A DNA stretch of 64,000 nucleotides from Topomyia yanbarensis (taxonomy: Eukaryota > Arthropoda > Insecta > Diptera > Culicidae). The translations under genes were made by a program, and so were the position numbers. Position 1 is the first letter of the stretch, and every line of letters starts with the position of its first letter. Under the pieces are notes generated by a model. It saw only the letters and a program-made list of their open reading frames with translations. It was not told the DNA's origin and made no database searches. This document shows, one piece after another, positions 62,621 to 64,000 of the stretch. Where the stretch lies: NCBI RefSeq assembly GCF_030247195.1, contig NC_080672.1:311762127-311826126 (forward strand), given 5' to 3'.

Positions 62621-63479
62621 AAATGAAAAACTTATATTTATCCTTCCTATTCTGTACAAAAACGACATCATAATAACGTTATATATAATATATTACCTTA
62701 TTTTATCAATGATAGTTCTATGGAAATATTTCAATGATTTTCAAAGATATTGAATTTAAATGAGATTATATGTGAGGTTGCTTTAAATACTTTTTGAATC
62801 TCTCTAATATAATATGAAATTACGAAATTCTTTAAGGTTGGCCAAAACCCATGCCAAAACCTATCACCTTCTTTTGACAATACACAGTTCATTGGAAATA
62901 TTTTTAGGATTAATCAATTCAAATTGAATTATTAAATAAATTAGATAAATGTGGTTTATAATACTAATTGTCAAGCCCAAAAAAATATTTTAAGTAATTT
63001 TATCACTATATAGTAGCAGCGTAGCAATTTTTCACCTACGCGTTTTTCTGCAAAGGTTCCATGGCCAAAAACCATTTTTTTCCGTTTTTTAGAACTACAG
63101 AAATCGACGAATGTATGTAAGTAGCTTCGAAAAATTTTTGACGTAGGACTACGTCTTTGTTTTCAATATGGGGGTGCACTTTGCAAATTCTACAAAAATG
63201 GTATGTAACGAAATATGGTCCAATTTTCAATGCATATAATTCAGTCATCTCACGATAAATTTTAAATTTTTTGCGCATATCGCCTCGAAATACTTCTAAA
63301 AATAGATTCCAATGGATAAACCCGAAGATTTTTGATATCGTTGCATTAAAAATTTAAATAATGTACAACCTAGTCAAGATATCGCACATTTACACACAGA
63401 AGATAACGCTTCCCAAGTCTGGCACGACTGATTTGTATACCTAGCGCGCTACGCTTCTATGAGTGACGTCATCATCGAC

Positions 63480-63543
63480 TATTTAAAGAACGGATTTGGC
63501 CGGACAAACTCAGTTGCCTGTTGAACGGCAGGCGGAGCAGATC
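63480..63543 (+). promoter_or_regulatory. Candidate core promoter: TATA + Inr + DPE
   Basis: TATTTAAAG starts at 63480, an arthropod initiator CTCAGT has its A at 63512, and AGATC lies at 63539-63543. With A as +1, the TATA begins at -32 and AGATC occupies exactly +28 to +32, matching the DPE consensus RGWYV. The spacing is right for all three. It would drive rightward transcription. No host gene starts here, so a retrotransposon LTR or an unannotated transcript are both possible. Confidence 0.5.
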
Positions 63544-63660
63544 ACTGTGCTGTGTTTTCACAGCCAGTGTAGCTGAGTTAGAATTCCGTTAAACTGGCTG
63601 TGGAGGTGCACTATCCAGTGCCGTTCAATTCAACACGCGACTGAGCTTGCCCGTTTAAAA
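63486..63660. repeat. Imperfect palindrome around the candidate promoter
   Basis: Left-arm motifs CAAACTCAGTTGCCTGTTGA, ACGGCA and CACAGCCAGT recur in inverse at the right as ACTGGCTGTG, TGCCGTTCAA and GACTGAGCTTGCCCG, folding about GAATTC at 63582-63587. Both arms have TTTAAA at their outer ends. Confidence 0.65.
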
Positions 63661-63865
63661 ACTATGCTTTCTTTTGTGTTGTACTCGTTTCCAGCACACT
63701 TTTATGTGCAATCTCGAACGCAATTATTCGTACACAACACGAATAACATAGTGTCGTGGTTATAGCTCTATCCATCATCAGCGTTGACTCATTTTCCTTT
63801 GTGCGCTTGGGTTCAATGTTTGAGGCGAATGTGTATGTAGGTAATAGGTATGTATATGATTCTGT

Positions 63866-64000
63866 CATGTTCGCCCGAATGACATTCGCCCGAAAGCCAT
63901 TTACCCGAAGCACATTTGCCCGAATGTCACATAAACCCGAATGTCATTCACCCGAATGCCACGAACACCCGAAAGACATTCGCCCGAATGCAACATAAAC
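63866..64000 (+). repeat. Minisatellite of CCCGAATGNCATTCG-like unit
   Basis: About nine imperfect 14-16-bp units (CATTCGCCCGAAAGC, CATTTGCCCGAATGT and similar) run to the window edge and probably beyond. Confidence 0.85.

Larger units (their letters stand above)
58307..63479. other. Upstream akirin intron or intergenic DNA
   Basis: No exon was recognised. Contents include a TIR element (59774-60080), AAAAGGCGAAA-like short repeats (60250-60310), an inverted pair GTAGGACGGT/ACCGTCCTAC (60379-60422) and a local duplication around TGTGAWCYTCTCGT...TGCCCGG (61050 and 61156). Degenerate ATTATGCCAAATGACC-like repeats lie at 62200-62620. If the first akirin exon is beyond the window, all of this is intron. 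Confidence 0.4.

Overview
The window reads as nuclear DNA of a culicine mosquito, most likely an Aedes species. It is AT-rich and intron-rich, the three recognisable host genes have dipteran-type protein sequences, and nearly everything between and inside them is transposon-derived. The species is an inference from gene content and repeat style; no database was searched.

Three host genes are supported. (1) A glutaminyl-peptide cyclotransferase gene lies on the + strand. A large catalytic exon (4857-5646) and a terminal exon (24221-24408) are separated by an 18.6 kb intron; the signal-peptide exon was not found. (2) RRS1, a ribosome-biogenesis factor, lies on the - strand, complete in four exons between 33053 and 34261 (346 residues). 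(3) akirin lies on the - strand as three coding exons (58107-58306, 53850-54006 and an 11-base last exon at 53780-53790); its first coding exon lies beyond the window or was not recognised. The genes are unrelated in function (secreted or Golgi peptide modification, nucleolar ribosome assembly, nuclear immune and transcription co-factor). I see no operon-like logic, only neighbours in a repeat-rich landscape.

Layout. 1-4.8 kb: small TA-flanked MITEs, a foldback remnant and a tRNA-derived SINE. 4.9-24.4 kb: the cyclotransferase gene. Its giant intron holds two 4.8 kb hAT-type elements with perfect 8-bp target duplications (7086-11905 and 19170-23995), a 1 kb satellite of a 9-bp unit, a decayed non-LTR reverse transcriptase, and foldbacks. 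25.3-32.4 kb: an 87-bp near-perfect palindrome and a 6.3 kb foldback element with the same termini. The large element has an 8-bp target duplication and two oppositely oriented arrays of a ~117-bp unit around a core that carries a broken Harbinger-type transposase. 33-34.3 kb: RRS1. 34.5-45.2 kb: MITEs with unusual 7-bp target duplications, then two inverted copies of a 1.6 kb TA-flanked element, one split by a 2.8 kb hAT-like element, and a ~190-bp (TA)n run. 45.7-46.5 kb: an old repeat bearing three younger MITEs. 47-51.9 kb: little that can be named. 51.9-58.3 kb: akirin and its intronic repeats. 58.3-64 kb: probably the akirin upstream intron or intergenic DNA, with degenerate repeats, a TATA/Inr/DPE core-promoter pattern inside an imperfect palindrome (63480-63660), and a short minisatellite at the right edge.

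The strongest result is the nested transposon structure. It is supported inside the window by target-site duplications, inverted termini, copy-to-copy comparison and length arithmetic. All element classes are inferred from termini and target duplications, since no intact transposase is present.
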